Shown here: positions 1 through 8,257 of the stretch, piece by piece
Position numbering within the stretch: position 1 is the stretch's first letter
Layout of the letters: every line of letters starts with the position of its first letter
The notes under the pieces: generated by a model
Database searches by the model: none
What the model saw: the letters and a program-made list of their open reading frames with translations, nothing else
What the model was told of the DNA's origin: nothing
Source of the DNA: Pontibacter russatus
GTDB taxonomy: Bacteria; Bacteroidota; Bacteroidia; Cytophagales; Hymenobacteraceae
DNA: 64,000 nucleotides
Assembly (NCBI RefSeq): GCF_009931655.1
Contig: NZ_CP047984.1
Span: 2,064,501-2,128,500 of the forward strand
Reading direction: 5' to 3'
Position numbers and translations under genes: made by a program

Positions 1-522
1 AACGCCCTGGACAGGAGCAGCGGCAGCAAACCATCGCGGCTGGAAGATATATACCTGACGGATCTGGTGCTGACGCCCGAGCAGAAACTGGTGGTGATAG
101 CGGAGAAGAAGTATACCGCAGGAGGCAAGGATGCGCCCTATTTTGCGAACGAACTGCACCTGTTCACCTACGACGAGTACATGGACGCCGCCTGGAACTC
201 CGTGCTGATGAAGCACCAGCAGGCCCCCGCCAACGAGGCATTCTCCAGTATCTCCTTTAGCGCCCACCTCAGCGGCAACACCCTTCACCTGCTGACACTG
301 GAAGAACTCGACGGGAAGCACGACCTGTACCTGCGCCAGATCAACACCAAAACAGGGGAGGCAACCGCCCCAAAGGCCGTGCGCCTGAAAATGGCGGATG
401 GCGAGGACCTTGCCTATGTAAAAGACTTTACGGCCTGGCTCTCTGAAAAGGATTTGGTGGCGGTGGTGCGGCCCAGCCGGAAAGCTGACAGCCTGCGGCT
501 GAGCCACATCCAGCTAAAGTAG
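1..522 (+). CDS. 3' end of an unrecognised protein gene (partial)
   Basis: The reading frame is open from the first base of the window, so the gene starts upstream and only its last 173 codons are visible. The product is a soluble-looking, charged polypeptide with alternating short hydrophobic stretches and polar turns, compatible with a beta-rich (propeller-like) fold. No catalytic motif or membrane segment is visible and I do not recognise the family. A GTG at 67 could be mistaken for the start, but the in-frame codons before it code equally well. The stop codon overlaps by 9 bp the end of the convergent glycosyltransferase gene. Confidence 0.6.
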   Translation, partial: NALDRSSGSKPSRLEDIYLTDLVLTPEQKLVVIAEKKYTAGGKDAPYFANELHLFTYDEYMDAAWNSVLMKHQQAPANEAFSSISFSAHLSGNTLHLLTLEELDGKHDLYLRQINTKTGEATAPKAVRLKMADGEDLAYVKDFTAWLSEKDLVAVVRPSRKADSLRLSHIQLK

Positions 523-1260
523 GGACATATCCTCCAGCATTTCCTTGCGGTACGCCATATGCTCTGGGGTGGTGCTGGGCTGCTTGTGCTTGAGCCTTTT
601 GGTGAACGATGCGAGTTGGAGCATCATATGGGAGAAGCCGACAAACGAAACAATTTCAACGTACATTCTGAATTCCCTTTTGGAGCCGTCCAAGACGCCC
701 AGCTTATCCACTTTGTAGGTGTTCATGGCAGACCAGGGCATCCAGCGCACCACCTTTTTGTGGCGCAGCATATAGCGGTTAATCCCCACCTCTAACTGGT
801 ATCGCTTTACCCGCTGTTTCATCACCTGCTCTAAGTCAGATTTCCGGATAAGCCGCTCCCCGGACAGCAGGATATCGCTGCGGTACCAGCGCACAAACCA
901 GGGTGAGTTGATGCGCCGCAGAATGATCATGTCTATTGCCGGTTGTGCGGCAAAGGCCTCTATGGCAGCCCCAATCTCGTCTTTACGGAGTCCCTGCAGG
1001 TCGGCGTCCATCATCAGGATCACCTCGTTTTTTACATATGGCAACGCATGGGCTATCGCCGCTGTCTTGCCCTGGTTATACGGTAGTTGCACCACCTGCA
1101 CCCGTGGCCAGTTCTTTTTTATATAGGCTGCGGTGCCGTCTGTAGAACCGTCGTCCACGCAAAGCACCTGCCTGATGTTTTTAATTTTGGTGATGACATG
1201 CAGCACAGGCGCAATGCGCTCCCTTTCGTTGTAAAAAGGAATCAAACATGTTACATTCAT
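514..1260 (-). CDS. Glycosyltransferase family 2
   Basis: 248 aa, GT-A fold glycosyltransferase of the dolichyl-phosphate-mannose synthase/family-2 type, which transfers a sugar from a nucleotide-sugar donor. Visible motifs are the N-terminal nucleotide-binding strand (CLIPFYNERERI, residues 5-16), VDDGSTDGT at 35-43 and the metal-binding DxD in MMDADLQG at 83-90. There are no clear C-terminal membrane segments, so it is probably cytosolic or peripheral; the lipid- or protein-linked acceptor cannot be told. The short downstream overlap with a convergent gene argues for a compact locus. No pathway neighbour indicates which glycan it builds. Confidence 0.85.
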   Translation of the reverse strand: MNVTCLIPFYNERERIAPVLHVITKIKNIRQVLCVDDGSTDGTAAYIKKNWPRVQVVQLPYNQGKTAAIAHALPYVKNEVILMMDADLQGLRKDEIGAAIEAFAAQPAIDMIILRRINSPWFVRWYRSDILLSGERLIRKSDLEQVMKQRVKRYQLEVGINRYMLRHKKVVRWMPWSAMNTYKVDKLGVLDGSKREFRMYVEIVSFVGFSHMMLQLASFTKRLKHKQPSTTPEHMAYRKEMLEDMSLL

Positions 1261-1435
1261 AGCTTTATATAGTGGCTTCGGGTGCTTACCCCCCTTTACG
1301 AGAACTGCACCTGCGTATCTTAAATAATGGTAAAAATAATTTGCCGGATGCGCTGCTCATGATCTATATATAAGACGAAGAAAGGCCGCTACAGATAGTA
1401 GCAGCCCCTCTTCGCAACATCACAGCGATTATGAA

Positions 1436-3226
1436 TTAATAGGCGTATGCGTTTGCCTCTATGAGCCGGGCGGCAATGCGGCGGCGGGCTTCTTTTGTAT
1501 TAAACAGACCTTTTTTGGTGAAGCGTTTCAGGCCCATGAACAGCAGGCGCTGCTCATCGCCCTCCGCCATGGAGGCAATGGCCTCTTTGCCGGATATATA
1601 AGCGGTGTCTACGGCATCGTTTACCGCTACGCGTGCAATGTCTATCTCGTTGGCTACGGCCTCCTCTCCCCTCATACCTACCAACTTTTCCACGCGCAGC
1701 AGCGTCGATTCTGCCATGTAAGTTTTGATGGCCATGTCGGCAATGTTCATCAGAACCTCCTGCTCTTTGGCCAGTGAGTTCATATATTTCTGCACCGCCG
1801 TGCCCGCTACCAGCAGAATGGCCTTTTTCAGGTTTCGGATGGTTTTATTTTCTACGGCAAACAGCCCCTCTTCCTCCTCACCGAAATCCGGAATCGCCAT
1901 CAGTTCCTGCTGCACCGCCTGGGCCGGCCCCATCAACTCCAACTCACCGCTCATGCCTTTTTTCAGCACCATTTCCACAATCAGCATGCGGTTGATTTCG
2001 TTGGTGCCCTCAAAGATGCGGTTGATGCGGGAGTCGCGGTAGGCGCGGTCCATCGGGTAATCGGCAGAGAAGCCGTAACCGCCATATATCTGCACACCTT
2101 CGTCTACCACGTAATCCAGCGCTTCAGAGCCTTCTACTTTCAGGATGGCGCACTCTACGGCAAACTCACGGGCAGCGCCCAGCAGCGCCTCGGTCTCTCC
2201 TTTACCGGCGGCCAGCAAGGCTTTCTCCATGCGGTTTATATCCATTCCGGCACGGTACAGCGCCGACTCAACCCCGTAAATGCGGATGGCCTGCTCGGCC
2301 AGTTTGTGCCGGATAGCCCCAAACTTGGAGATGGGCAGCTTGAACTGGACACGCTCATTGGCATATTTTACTGACAGGTCGGCCACATGCTTGGCAGCGC
2401 CCAGCGTGGCGGCCCCCAGTTTGATGCGCCCGATGTTCAGGATGTTGAAAGCGATTAAATGGCCCTTGCCGATTTCCCCCAGCACGTTTTCCTTCGGCAC
2501 CTGGCAGTCGGAGAAGAAAACCTGCCGGGTAGACGAGCCCTTGATGCCCATTTTATGCTCTTCGTTGCCGAGGCTCAGGCCCGCGTAGCCTTTCTCCACG
2601 ATAAAGCCTGTGAACTTGTCGCCATCCACCTGTGCAAACACGATGAACACATCGGCAAAGCCTGCGTTCGTGATCCACATCTTCTGGCCGTTCAGGATAT
2701 AATGCGTTCCCGCCTCGTTCAGCACCGCCTTGGTTTTCGCCGCCAGCGCATCCGAGCCGGAGCCCGGCTCGGTGAGGCAGTAAGACGAAATCCACTCGCC
2801 GCTCACTAGGTTGGGGAGGTATTTCTGCTTCTGGGCCTCGTTGCCGAAGTATAAGATGGGCAAAATGCCGATACCCGTGTGCGCCGCGAAAGCCACCGGA
2901 AACGAATGCCCCCCGCCCACCGACTCTGTGACCAACAGGGAGGTATTGAAATCCATGTTCAGGCCACCGTACTCTTCTGGTATCGACACGGCAAAAAGGC
3001 CCAGGCCGCCCGCTTTCTTCATCAGGTTTTCCATCAGGCCCTCTTCGTGGTTGTCGAGGCGGTCGAGCAGGGGCATCACCTCGTCCTGCACAAAAGCCTG
3101 GCAGGTCTGGGCCATCATCTGCTGCTCCTCGTTAAATTCGGCAGGTATAAATATGTCCTGCGGGTTGGTCTCCCTTATCAGGAACTCGCCGCCTTTGATG
3201 GCAGCTGTTTTAGTAGCGTTTTCCAT
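1436..3226 (-). CDS. Acyl-CoA dehydrogenase, VLCAD-like long form
   Basis: 596 aa flavoenzyme that oxidises acyl-CoA to trans-2-enoyl-CoA, the first step of beta-oxidation. It is much longer than the ~380-aa short-chain enzymes and carries the ~180-residue C-terminal helical extension typical of VLCAD/ACAD9-type proteins. Visible family signatures are CLTEPGSGSDA and MWITNAGFAD in the middle domain, and IYGGYGFSADYPMDRAYRD followed by RIFEGTNEINR, whose Glu in EGT is the expected catalytic base. I place the start at the ATG at 3226 (protein begins MENATKTA); the 20 codons before it are not family-like. It lies downstream of thiolase in the fatty-acid operon but is separated from it by the inserted S23-type gene. 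Confidence 0.9.
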   Translation of the reverse strand: MENATKTAAIKGGEFLIRETNPQDIFIPAEFNEEQQMMAQTCQAFVQDEVMPLLDRLDNHEEGLMENLMKKAGGLGLFAVSIPEEYGGLNMDFNTSLLVTESVGGGHSFPVAFAAHTGIGILPILYFGNEAQKQKYLPNLVSGEWISSYCLTEPGSGSDALAAKTKAVLNEAGTHYILNGQKMWITNAGFADVFIVFAQVDGDKFTGFIVEKGYAGLSLGNEEHKMGIKGSSTRQVFFSDCQVPKENVLGEIGKGHLIAFNILNIGRIKLGAATLGAAKHVADLSVKYANERVQFKLPISKFGAIRHKLAEQAIRIYGVESALYRAGMDINRMEKALLAAGKGETEALLGAAREFAVECAILKVEGSEALDYVVDEGVQIYGGYGFSADYPMDRAYRDSRINRIFEGTNEINRMLIVEMVLKKGMSGELELMGPAQAVQQELMAIPDFGEEEEGLFAVENKTIRNLKKAILLVAGTAVQKYMNSLAKEQEVLMNIADMAIKTYMAESTLLRVEKLVGMRGEEAVANEIDIARVAVNDAVDTAYISGKEAIASMAEGDEQRLLFMGLKRFTKKGLFNTKEARRRIAARLIEANAYAY

Positions 3227-3247
3227 GGGTAAACTTGATTTTGTGAT

Positions 3248-3269
3248 GAAGGACAAAGGACAAAAGACT
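3248..3269. repeat. Left arm of GGACAAAAGAC inverted repeat flanking the S23-type gene
   Basis: The top strand reads GAAGGACAAAGGACAAAAGA and continues CT. The same block, as its reverse complement, lies at 3674-3697 on the other side of the four-helix-bundle gene. The shared cores are AAGGACAAAAGAC and GACAAAGGA. Confidence 0.6.
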
Positions 3270-3299
3270 CTATATCTTCGTACCATCCGTTGCCCACTG

Positions 3300-3659
3300 T
3301 TATGATTCCCTTAGCCTATTCTGCAGGTTGCTAATCTTCTTTTCTATGCTCGTCAATTTCTCTACTAAAAATCCAAGGTTTGCTTCTGATATATAACCAA
3401 ATTCTTTAGCTAAAACAAGTTGGGTTTCAAGTTCATAAGCGGAACCTAAAGCAATACTCAAGAAATTACTAAAGTCTTTGTTTGTGCCTCTTCCAGAGCC
3501 CTCTGCTATGTTAGAAGGAATAGAGACAGCAGCGCGATTAACTTGTGAAATGAGTCCAAATTTTTCAGAAACTGGAAAATGAGCAGAAACGAGATATACC
3601 TCTTTAGCGAGAGCTATTGCTTCCTGCCATACTTTCAACTCTCTGAAATTATGCTTCAT
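3300..3659 (-). CDS. Four-helix-bundle protein (S23 / 23S rRNA IVS-type family)
   Basis: 119 aa, all-helical, with the family hallmarks FRELKVWQEAIALAKEVY at the N terminus and VSIPSNIAEGSGRGTNKDFS in the middle. This family was first noted inside intervening sequences of 23S rRNA genes and is widespread in Bacteroidota; related proteins include the Avd accessory protein of diversity-generating retroelements. Its biochemical role is not established. The gene is visibly more AT-rich (about 40% GC in the parts I counted) than the surrounding genes. It sits inside the gap between thiolase and acyl-CoA dehydrogenase, flanked by short inverted repeats, so it looks like an acquired cassette rather than a fatty-acid gene. 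No reverse transcriptase or variable repeat is visible nearby. Confidence 0.85.
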   Translation of the reverse strand: MKHNFRELKVWQEAIALAKEVYLVSAHFPVSEKFGLISQVNRAAVSIPSNIAEGSGRGTNKDFSNFLSIALGSAYELETQLVLAKEFGYISEANLGFLVEKLTSIEKKISNLQNRLRES

Positions 3660-3673
3660 CTATTCTGTCCATT

Positions 3674-3697
3674 GTCTTTTGTCCTTCTTCCTTTGTC
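3674..3697. repeat. Right arm of GGACAAAAGAC inverted repeat flanking the S23-type gene
   Basis: The top strand reads GTCTTTTGTCCTTCTTCCTT and continues TGTC, the imperfect reverse complement of 3248-3269. It ends 6 bp before the thiolase stop codon. Confidence 0.6.
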
Positions 3698-3703
3698 AAG
3701 AAC

Positions 3704-4882
3704 TCACTTCAACAATTCATATACCCCTGCCACACCCTGCCCGCCGCCAACGCAGGCGGTTACCAGGCCATACCTGCCACCGGTGCGGCGCAGGTCGTGG
3801 AACTGCTGGATGCTAAGCTTGGCGCCCGAGCAGCCCAGCGGATGGCCGAGCGCAATGGCCCCGCCGCTGATGTTGAGTTTGTCCGGGTCAAAATCGAGGT
3901 GGCGCATCACGGCGATGGACTGGGCGGCAAAAGCCTCGTTCATCTCAATCAGGTCGATGTCGTTCAATGTCAGGCCAGCCATCTTCAGTGCTTTCGGCAC
4001 AGCGGCAATGGGCCCCATGCCCATAATGCGCGGGTCCACGCCACCGGTTCCGTAGCTGACCAGGCGCGCAATCGGCTCCAGGTTCAGTTCCTTTACCAGG
4101 CGCTCACTCATCACCAGCACAAAAGCGGCACCGTCTGAGGTCTGGGAGGAGTTGCCGGCCGTGACCGTTCCGCCTGCCGCGAAAACCGGCTTCAGCCTGG
4201 CCAGCGCCTCCATTGACGTATCGGCACGCGGGCCTTCATCGGTGTCTACTTTATAGGTTCTGGTTTTCCTTTTACCGTTCTCATCCAGGTAGGTTTCCTC
4301 CACCGTGATCGGCACAATCTGCTCTTTGAAGTACCCGTTCCGGATGGCATTGATGGCTTTTTGATGCGAGTTGAAAGCAAACGCATCCTGGTCTTCACGT
4401 GAAACATTATAATCTGCGGCCACCGCCTCGGCCGTCAGCCCCATGCTCAGGTACCAGTCCGGGTTGTTTTTGGCGATGGTATAGTTTGGCACTGTTTTCC
4501 AGCCGGCCGTCGGCACCAGCGACATCGACTCGGTGCCTCCCGCCACGATGCAGTCGGCCATACCGGCCGAGATGCGGTTGGCGGCGATGGCGATTGTCTC
4601 GAGGCCGGAGCCGCAGTAGCGGTTCACGGTCATGCCGCTCACCGACATCGGCAGCGCGAGCAAGGAAATCATGCGGCCAATCTGCAGACCCTGCTCCGCC
4701 TCAGGCACCGCATTCCCGACAATCAGGTCGTCGATGCGCTCCGGGTCCAGGGCGGGCACGGCTGCCACCAGGTGCTTGATAACATCCGCAGCCAGGTCAT
4801 CCGGCCGGGTAAACCGGAACCCGCCACGGCCTGCCTTGCCCACCGCGCTACGAAATCCGGCAACGATATATGTATTGTTCAT
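3704..4882 (-). CDS. fadA: Acetyl-CoA acyltransferase (thiolase)
   Basis: 392 aa, the normal length for a type I/II thiolase. It cleaves 3-ketoacyl-CoA with CoA in the last step of beta-oxidation. The nucleophilic cysteine is Cys90 in NRYCGSGLE. The C-terminal active-site parts are visible as GGAIALGHPLGCSGA (His) and TACVGGGQG (second Cys, about residue 378). It is transcribed leftward after the FadN-like multifunctional protein, with a 238-bp gap that holds short palindromic repeats. Together with the acyl-CoA dehydrogenase and the hydratase/dehydrogenase it completes a beta-oxidation cycle. Confidence 0.93.
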   Translation of the reverse strand: MNNTYIVAGFRSAVGKAGRGGFRFTRPDDLAADVIKHLVAAVPALDPERIDDLIVGNAVPEAEQGLQIGRMISLLALPMSVSGMTVNRYCGSGLETIAIAANRISAGMADCIVAGGTESMSLVPTAGWKTVPNYTIAKNNPDWYLSMGLTAEAVAADYNVSREDQDAFAFNSHQKAINAIRNGYFKEQIVPITVEETYLDENGKRKTRTYKVDTDEGPRADTSMEALARLKPVFAAGGTVTAGNSSQTSDGAAFVLVMSERLVKELNLEPIARLVSYGTGGVDPRIMGMGPIAAVPKALKMAGLTLNDIDLIEMNEAFAAQSIAVMRHLDFDPDKLNISGGAIALGHPLGCSGAKLSIQQFHDLRRTGGRYGLVTACVGGGQGVAGVYELLK

Positions 4883-4950
4883 ATCTCTTGATTGCTAAAT
4901 TGTTACATGGCTGAATGTTGATGCGAATCGCTCTATTCCACCTGCTGTTC

Positions 4951-5071
4951 CGGATTTGCAATCCGAAACCTACAGAATAGCGGATTTTTAATCTGCCTGC
5001 TAATAGCTACTGCGCCTATGCAATTGCGGATTGCAAAGCCGCGGCTACTATACTTTCGGATTACAAATCCG
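4951..5071. repeat. Four CGGATTNNNAATCCG-like palindromes in regular spacing
   Basis: Fifteen-base near-palindromes start at 4951 (CGGATTTGCAATCCG), 4981 (CGGATTTTTAATCTG), 5027 (CGGATTGCAAAGCCG) and 5057 (CGGATTACAAATCCG). The offsets are 30, 46 and 30 bp, so the array looks like two pairs. It fills most of the 238-bp gap between thiolase and the FadN-like gene. A degenerate relative (GGATTGCAAAGCCTC) is visible near 23332. This looks like a dispersed intergenic repeat; an operator function cannot be excluded. Confidence 0.6.
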
Positions 5072-5120
5072 TGAGAGCGTGCGGTACGATCTGCAAGCTC
5101 GCACCCGCACAAAAGCCCTT

Positions 5121-7523
5121 TTAATTCCGAAGCGGCTTGCCAGTAGTCAGGATGCTTTGGATGCGCTCCAGCGTCTTGCGCTCGCCTGTCAGCGACAGAA
5201 ACGCTTCCCGCTCCAGGTCCAGCAAATACTGCTCGCTTACTTCGGCAGGTGACGATAAATCACCGCCGCACATGACCCAGGCCAGCTTGTGCGAAATTTT
5301 TTTGTCGTGCTCCGATATATAGCGGCCCGTGTACATGGCGTTGGCGCCTGTCAGGAACATGCCCAGCGCGCCTCTTCCCTGCACTTTGATGTTGGTCTTC
5401 GGCACCGGCTTAGTATAGCCTTCTTCTGCCAGCAGGATGGCCTGCGCCTTGGCATCAGCAAGCAGGCGGTTGCTGTTGATGGTGATGCCGTCGCTTTTGC
5501 GAAGGTAGCCCAGGTCCCGTGCTTCTTTGGCCGAGGTGGACACTTTGGCCATCCCGATGTTGAGGTACACATTTTTAAGCGTGTTGTACTCAATGTCTCC
5601 CTCCTCGTAGCTTTCGGAGGCACGGAGCGTCATCTCTTTAGTGCCTCCGCCAGCCGGAATCAGGCCCACGCCGAACTCCACCAAACCCATATAGGTCTCA
5701 GCCGCAGCCTGCACATGGTCGCAATGCAGGTTTATTTCACAGCCGCCACCCAGCGCCAGGCCATGCGGCGCACCCACGACCGGAATAGCGGAGTAGTGCA
5801 TGCGCATCATTGTGTCCTGGAACTGCTTAATCATGAAGTTTATCTCGTCATACTCCTGCTCCAGCGCATACATATACACCAGCGCCAGGTTGGCCCCCGC
5901 CGAGAAGTTTGCGGCATCGTTGCCTATCACCACGCCCCTAAAATCTTTCTCTGCCAGTTCAATCCCTTTGTTCAGGCCAACAGCCACGTCGCCGCCCATC
6001 GTGTTCATCTTGGTATGAAACTCAATGTTCAGGATGCCGTCGCCCAGGTCAACCAAACTCACGCCGCTGTTTTTCCACACCGTTTTGCTGCTGCGCAGGT
6101 TATCGAGTAAAATGAAGTTTTCTGCACCCGGTATGGCTTTGTACTCTTTAGTCTGGATGTCGTAATACCGGCGGCTGCCATTCTCCACTATATAAAAGGC
6201 CTCTTTGCCGCTGTTGAGCATCTCCTCTACCCAGGCTGCTGGTTTGTACCCGTTTTCCAGCATGCGCTGCACGCCTTCGCGGGCGCCGATGGCGTCCCAA
6301 TATTCAAACGGCCCCAGTTCCCAGCCGAAACCGGCGCGCAGGGCATCGTCTATCCTATATAGCTCGTCGGAGATTTCGGGGATGCGGTTGCTCACGTACT
6401 GGAACAGGCCAAACAGCGTCTCATTGAAGAATTGGGCGGCTTTATCGGTTTGCTGCGAGAACGCCTTGATGCGCTTCCGCAGGTCGTCGATGGGTTTCAG
6501 CGCTTCCAGGCTCTGGAACTTCACTTTCTGCTTCGGCCCGTACTGCATCGTGTTCAGGTCGAGCGTCAGGATGTCGGTTTTGCCTTTGTCGTCTTTGGTT
6601 TTCTTGTAGAAGCCCTGGCCGGTCTTGTCGCCCAGCCACTTGTTCTCCACCATCTTCTGCACATATCCGGGAATTTTATACATATCCCGCGACTCGTCCT
6701 GCCCGCCTGCCTGGTACAGCCCGTTGGCCACGTTCACGGTGGTGTCCAGCCCCACCACATCCAGCGTGCGGAACGTGGCGGACTTGGGGCGGCCCACCAT
6801 CGGGCCTGTAATACGGTCAACCTCATCTATCGTCAGGCCGGTTTTATCCATGGCGGCCAGCGTCTGCATGATGCCATATATACCCACGCGGTTGGCGATA
6901 AAAGCCGGGGTGTCTTTGGCCAGCACGGTGGTTTTGCCCAGGTACAAATCGCCGTAATGCAACAGGAAATCCACTACTTCCGGGTCCGTTTCGGGTGTCG
7001 GAATAATTTCCAGTAGTTTCAGGTAGCGCGGCGGGTTGAAGAAGTGCGTGCCGCAGAAGTGCTTTTTAAAGTCGTCGGAGCGGCCATCCAGCATCAGGTG
7101 AATCGGGATGCCGGAGGTGTTGGAAGATATGAGCGTGCCCGGCCTGCGGAACTGCTCCACCTGGTCGTACACCAGCTTCTTTATCTTCAAGTTCTCCACC
7201 ACCACTTCTATCGTCCAGTCGGCGGTGGCGATATCCTTCATGTTATCGTCGAAGTTGCCCGTCTGGATGAGGCGCGCGTCGGACTTGCGGTAGAGCGGCG
7301 AAGGGTTGGCGGCAATAGCGGCCTGCAGGTGCCCGTTCACGAGGCGGTTGCGCACGGCTTTGTTTTCCAGCGTCAGGCCTTTTTTCTCTTCCTCGGGCGT
7401 CAGTTCTTTCGGCACGATGTCGAGCAGCAGCACCTGCACGCCGATGTTGGCGAAGTGGCAGGCAATCCGGGAGCCCATCACGCCGGAGCCCAGCACCGCT
7501 ACCTTTTTTATGATTCTTTTCAT
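5121..7523 (-). CDS. 3-hydroxyacyl-CoA dehydrogenase / enoyl-CoA hydratase (FadN-like)
   Basis: 800 aa bifunctional beta-oxidation enzyme. The dehydrogenase half is N-terminal, with the NAD-binding Rossmann loop VLGSGVMGSRIACHFA near residues 10-25 and the helical HCDH domain after it (KDTPAFIANRVG, GPMVGRPKSATFRTLDVVGL). The crotonase half is C-terminal, with FSAGANLALV and PHGLALGGGCEI. This order is opposite to E. coli FadB and resembles Bacillus FadN. It would hydrate enoyl-CoA and oxidise the hydroxyacyl-CoA before the neighbouring thiolase acts. The start lies 24 bp downstream of the MarR-type gene stop, so the two are probably co-transcribed. Confidence 0.9.
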   Translation of the reverse strand: MKRIIKKVAVLGSGVMGSRIACHFANIGVQVLLLDIVPKELTPEEEKKGLTLENKAVRNRLVNGHLQAAIAANPSPLYRKSDARLIQTGNFDDNMKDIATADWTIEVVVENLKIKKLVYDQVEQFRRPGTLISSNTSGIPIHLMLDGRSDDFKKHFCGTHFFNPPRYLKLLEIIPTPETDPEVVDFLLHYGDLYLGKTTVLAKDTPAFIANRVGIYGIMQTLAAMDKTGLTIDEVDRITGPMVGRPKSATFRTLDVVGLDTTVNVANGLYQAGGQDESRDMYKIPGYVQKMVENKWLGDKTGQGFYKKTKDDKGKTDILTLDLNTMQYGPKQKVKFQSLEALKPIDDLRKRIKAFSQQTDKAAQFFNETLFGLFQYVSNRIPEISDELYRIDDALRAGFGWELGPFEYWDAIGAREGVQRMLENGYKPAAWVEEMLNSGKEAFYIVENGSRRYYDIQTKEYKAIPGAENFILLDNLRSSKTVWKNSGVSLVDLGDGILNIEFHTKMNTMGGDVAVGLNKGIELAEKDFRGVVIGNDAANFSAGANLALVYMYALEQEYDEINFMIKQFQDTMMRMHYSAIPVVGAPHGLALGGGCEINLHCDHVQAAAETYMGLVEFGVGLIPAGGGTKEMTLRASESYEEGDIEYNTLKNVYLNIGMAKVSTSAKEARDLGYLRKSDGITINSNRLLADAKAQAILLAEEGYTKPVPKTNIKVQGRGALGMFLTGANAMYTGRYISEHDKKISHKLAWVMCGGDLSSPAEVSEQYLLDLEREAFLSLTGERKTLERIQSILTTGKPLRN

Positions 7524-7547
7524 AGATTCGCTCTGGTTGTCACTGGG

Positions 7548-7982
7548 TTAAAAGATTTCCTTGTTTTCAATCATGCCCATGATGCGGCCGCACACCCTGA
7601 AAAACACATCCAACTCTTTCTGCGGTATCTCATCGCGCACCCTGTAATTAAAGCGTTTCACCGTTTGCCGCGCTATCTCCTTTTTCTCCAGGCCCTTCTC
7701 TGTCAGGAAAATGCGCACGAGGCGCTTGTCGCTCATATCCGACACTTTATATATAAGCTCCTGCTCTTCCATGCTTTTGAGGATGCGGGTGAGGCTGCGG
7801 GCCTCCAGGCCGAGCAGCGGCGCAATCTTGGTGGCGGGGGTGCCTGTTTCCTGGTTGATGTTCAGCAAAACGAACCCGATGGAGGTAGTGATACCGGCCT
7901 TGGCGGCCTCTGTGTTGTACATGCGCGAGATGGCATGCCAACACACCTTAAAGTTGTAATCGACTGTTTCTTCCGGCTTCAT
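7548..7982 (-). CDS. MarR-family transcriptional regulator of the fatty-acid operon
   Basis: 144 aa winged-helix regulator of normal MarR length. The recognition-helix region is GTPATKIAPLLGLEARSLTR, followed by a wing around DMSDKRLVRIFLTEKG. It is the first gene of the leftward beta-oxidation operon, so it most likely represses its own operon and responds to an acyl-CoA or fatty-acid ligand (inference). A -7 box and a short palindrome lie just upstream. The gene is followed after 24 bp by the FadN-like gene. Confidence 0.85.
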   Translation of the reverse strand: MKPEETVDYNFKVCWHAISRMYNTEAAKAGITTSIGFVLLNINQETGTPATKIAPLLGLEARSLTRILKSMEEQELIYKVSDMSDKRLVRIFLTEKGLEKKEIARQTVKRFNYRVRDEIPQKELDVFFRVCGRIMGMIENKEIF

Positions 7983-8002
7983 GTAGTGTCTGGGGTGTAT
8001 AC

Positions 8003-8010
8003 CAAATATA
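8003..8010 (-). promoter_or_regulatory. Candidate -7 box (TATATTTG) of the marR-fad operon
   Basis: Read on the minus strand the bases are TATATTTG, a perfect match to the Bacteroidota TAnnTTTG element, about 20 bp upstream of the MarR-type start. I do not see a convincing TTG -33 box at the usual distance. Confidence 0.5.
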
Positions 8011-8021
8011 CAAAATAATGT

Positions 8022-8033
8022 TATGCTTGCATA
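8022..8033. promoter_or_regulatory. Candidate MarR operator, TATGCTTGCATA
   Basis: An inverted repeat with 5-bp arms (TATGC/GCATA) around TT lies between the expected -33 and -7 positions of the regulator's promoter. That position suits autorepression; the link is inference. Confidence 0.35.
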
Positions 8034-8257
8034 CTACTTCTGAGAAAAAATCAGATGTCTGCTTAAAATTTTGTACGTTGGTTTTAGGAAAGGATATAGC
8101 GGAAAAGAATATAAGAGAGCCGCTGGAGGCAAACTGCTCCTGCTCATTTCAAAGCCGTACCATATATGCCGTTATATAGCAGACAACCGCAAGAGCTCTC
8201 GAAACGCTTCTCACGCTGCGAGGTCTTCCCGGCGGCCTCGCCACAGTGGTTTATATA

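Noticed and set aside
3300..3659. Diversity-generating retroelement accessory (Avd) role for the four-helix-bundle gene
   Set aside because: No reverse transcriptase, template repeat or variable repeat is visible nearby; the S23-type call is enough.
7044..8018. 324-codon plus-strand frame
   Set aside because: Shadow of the FadN-like and MarR genes.
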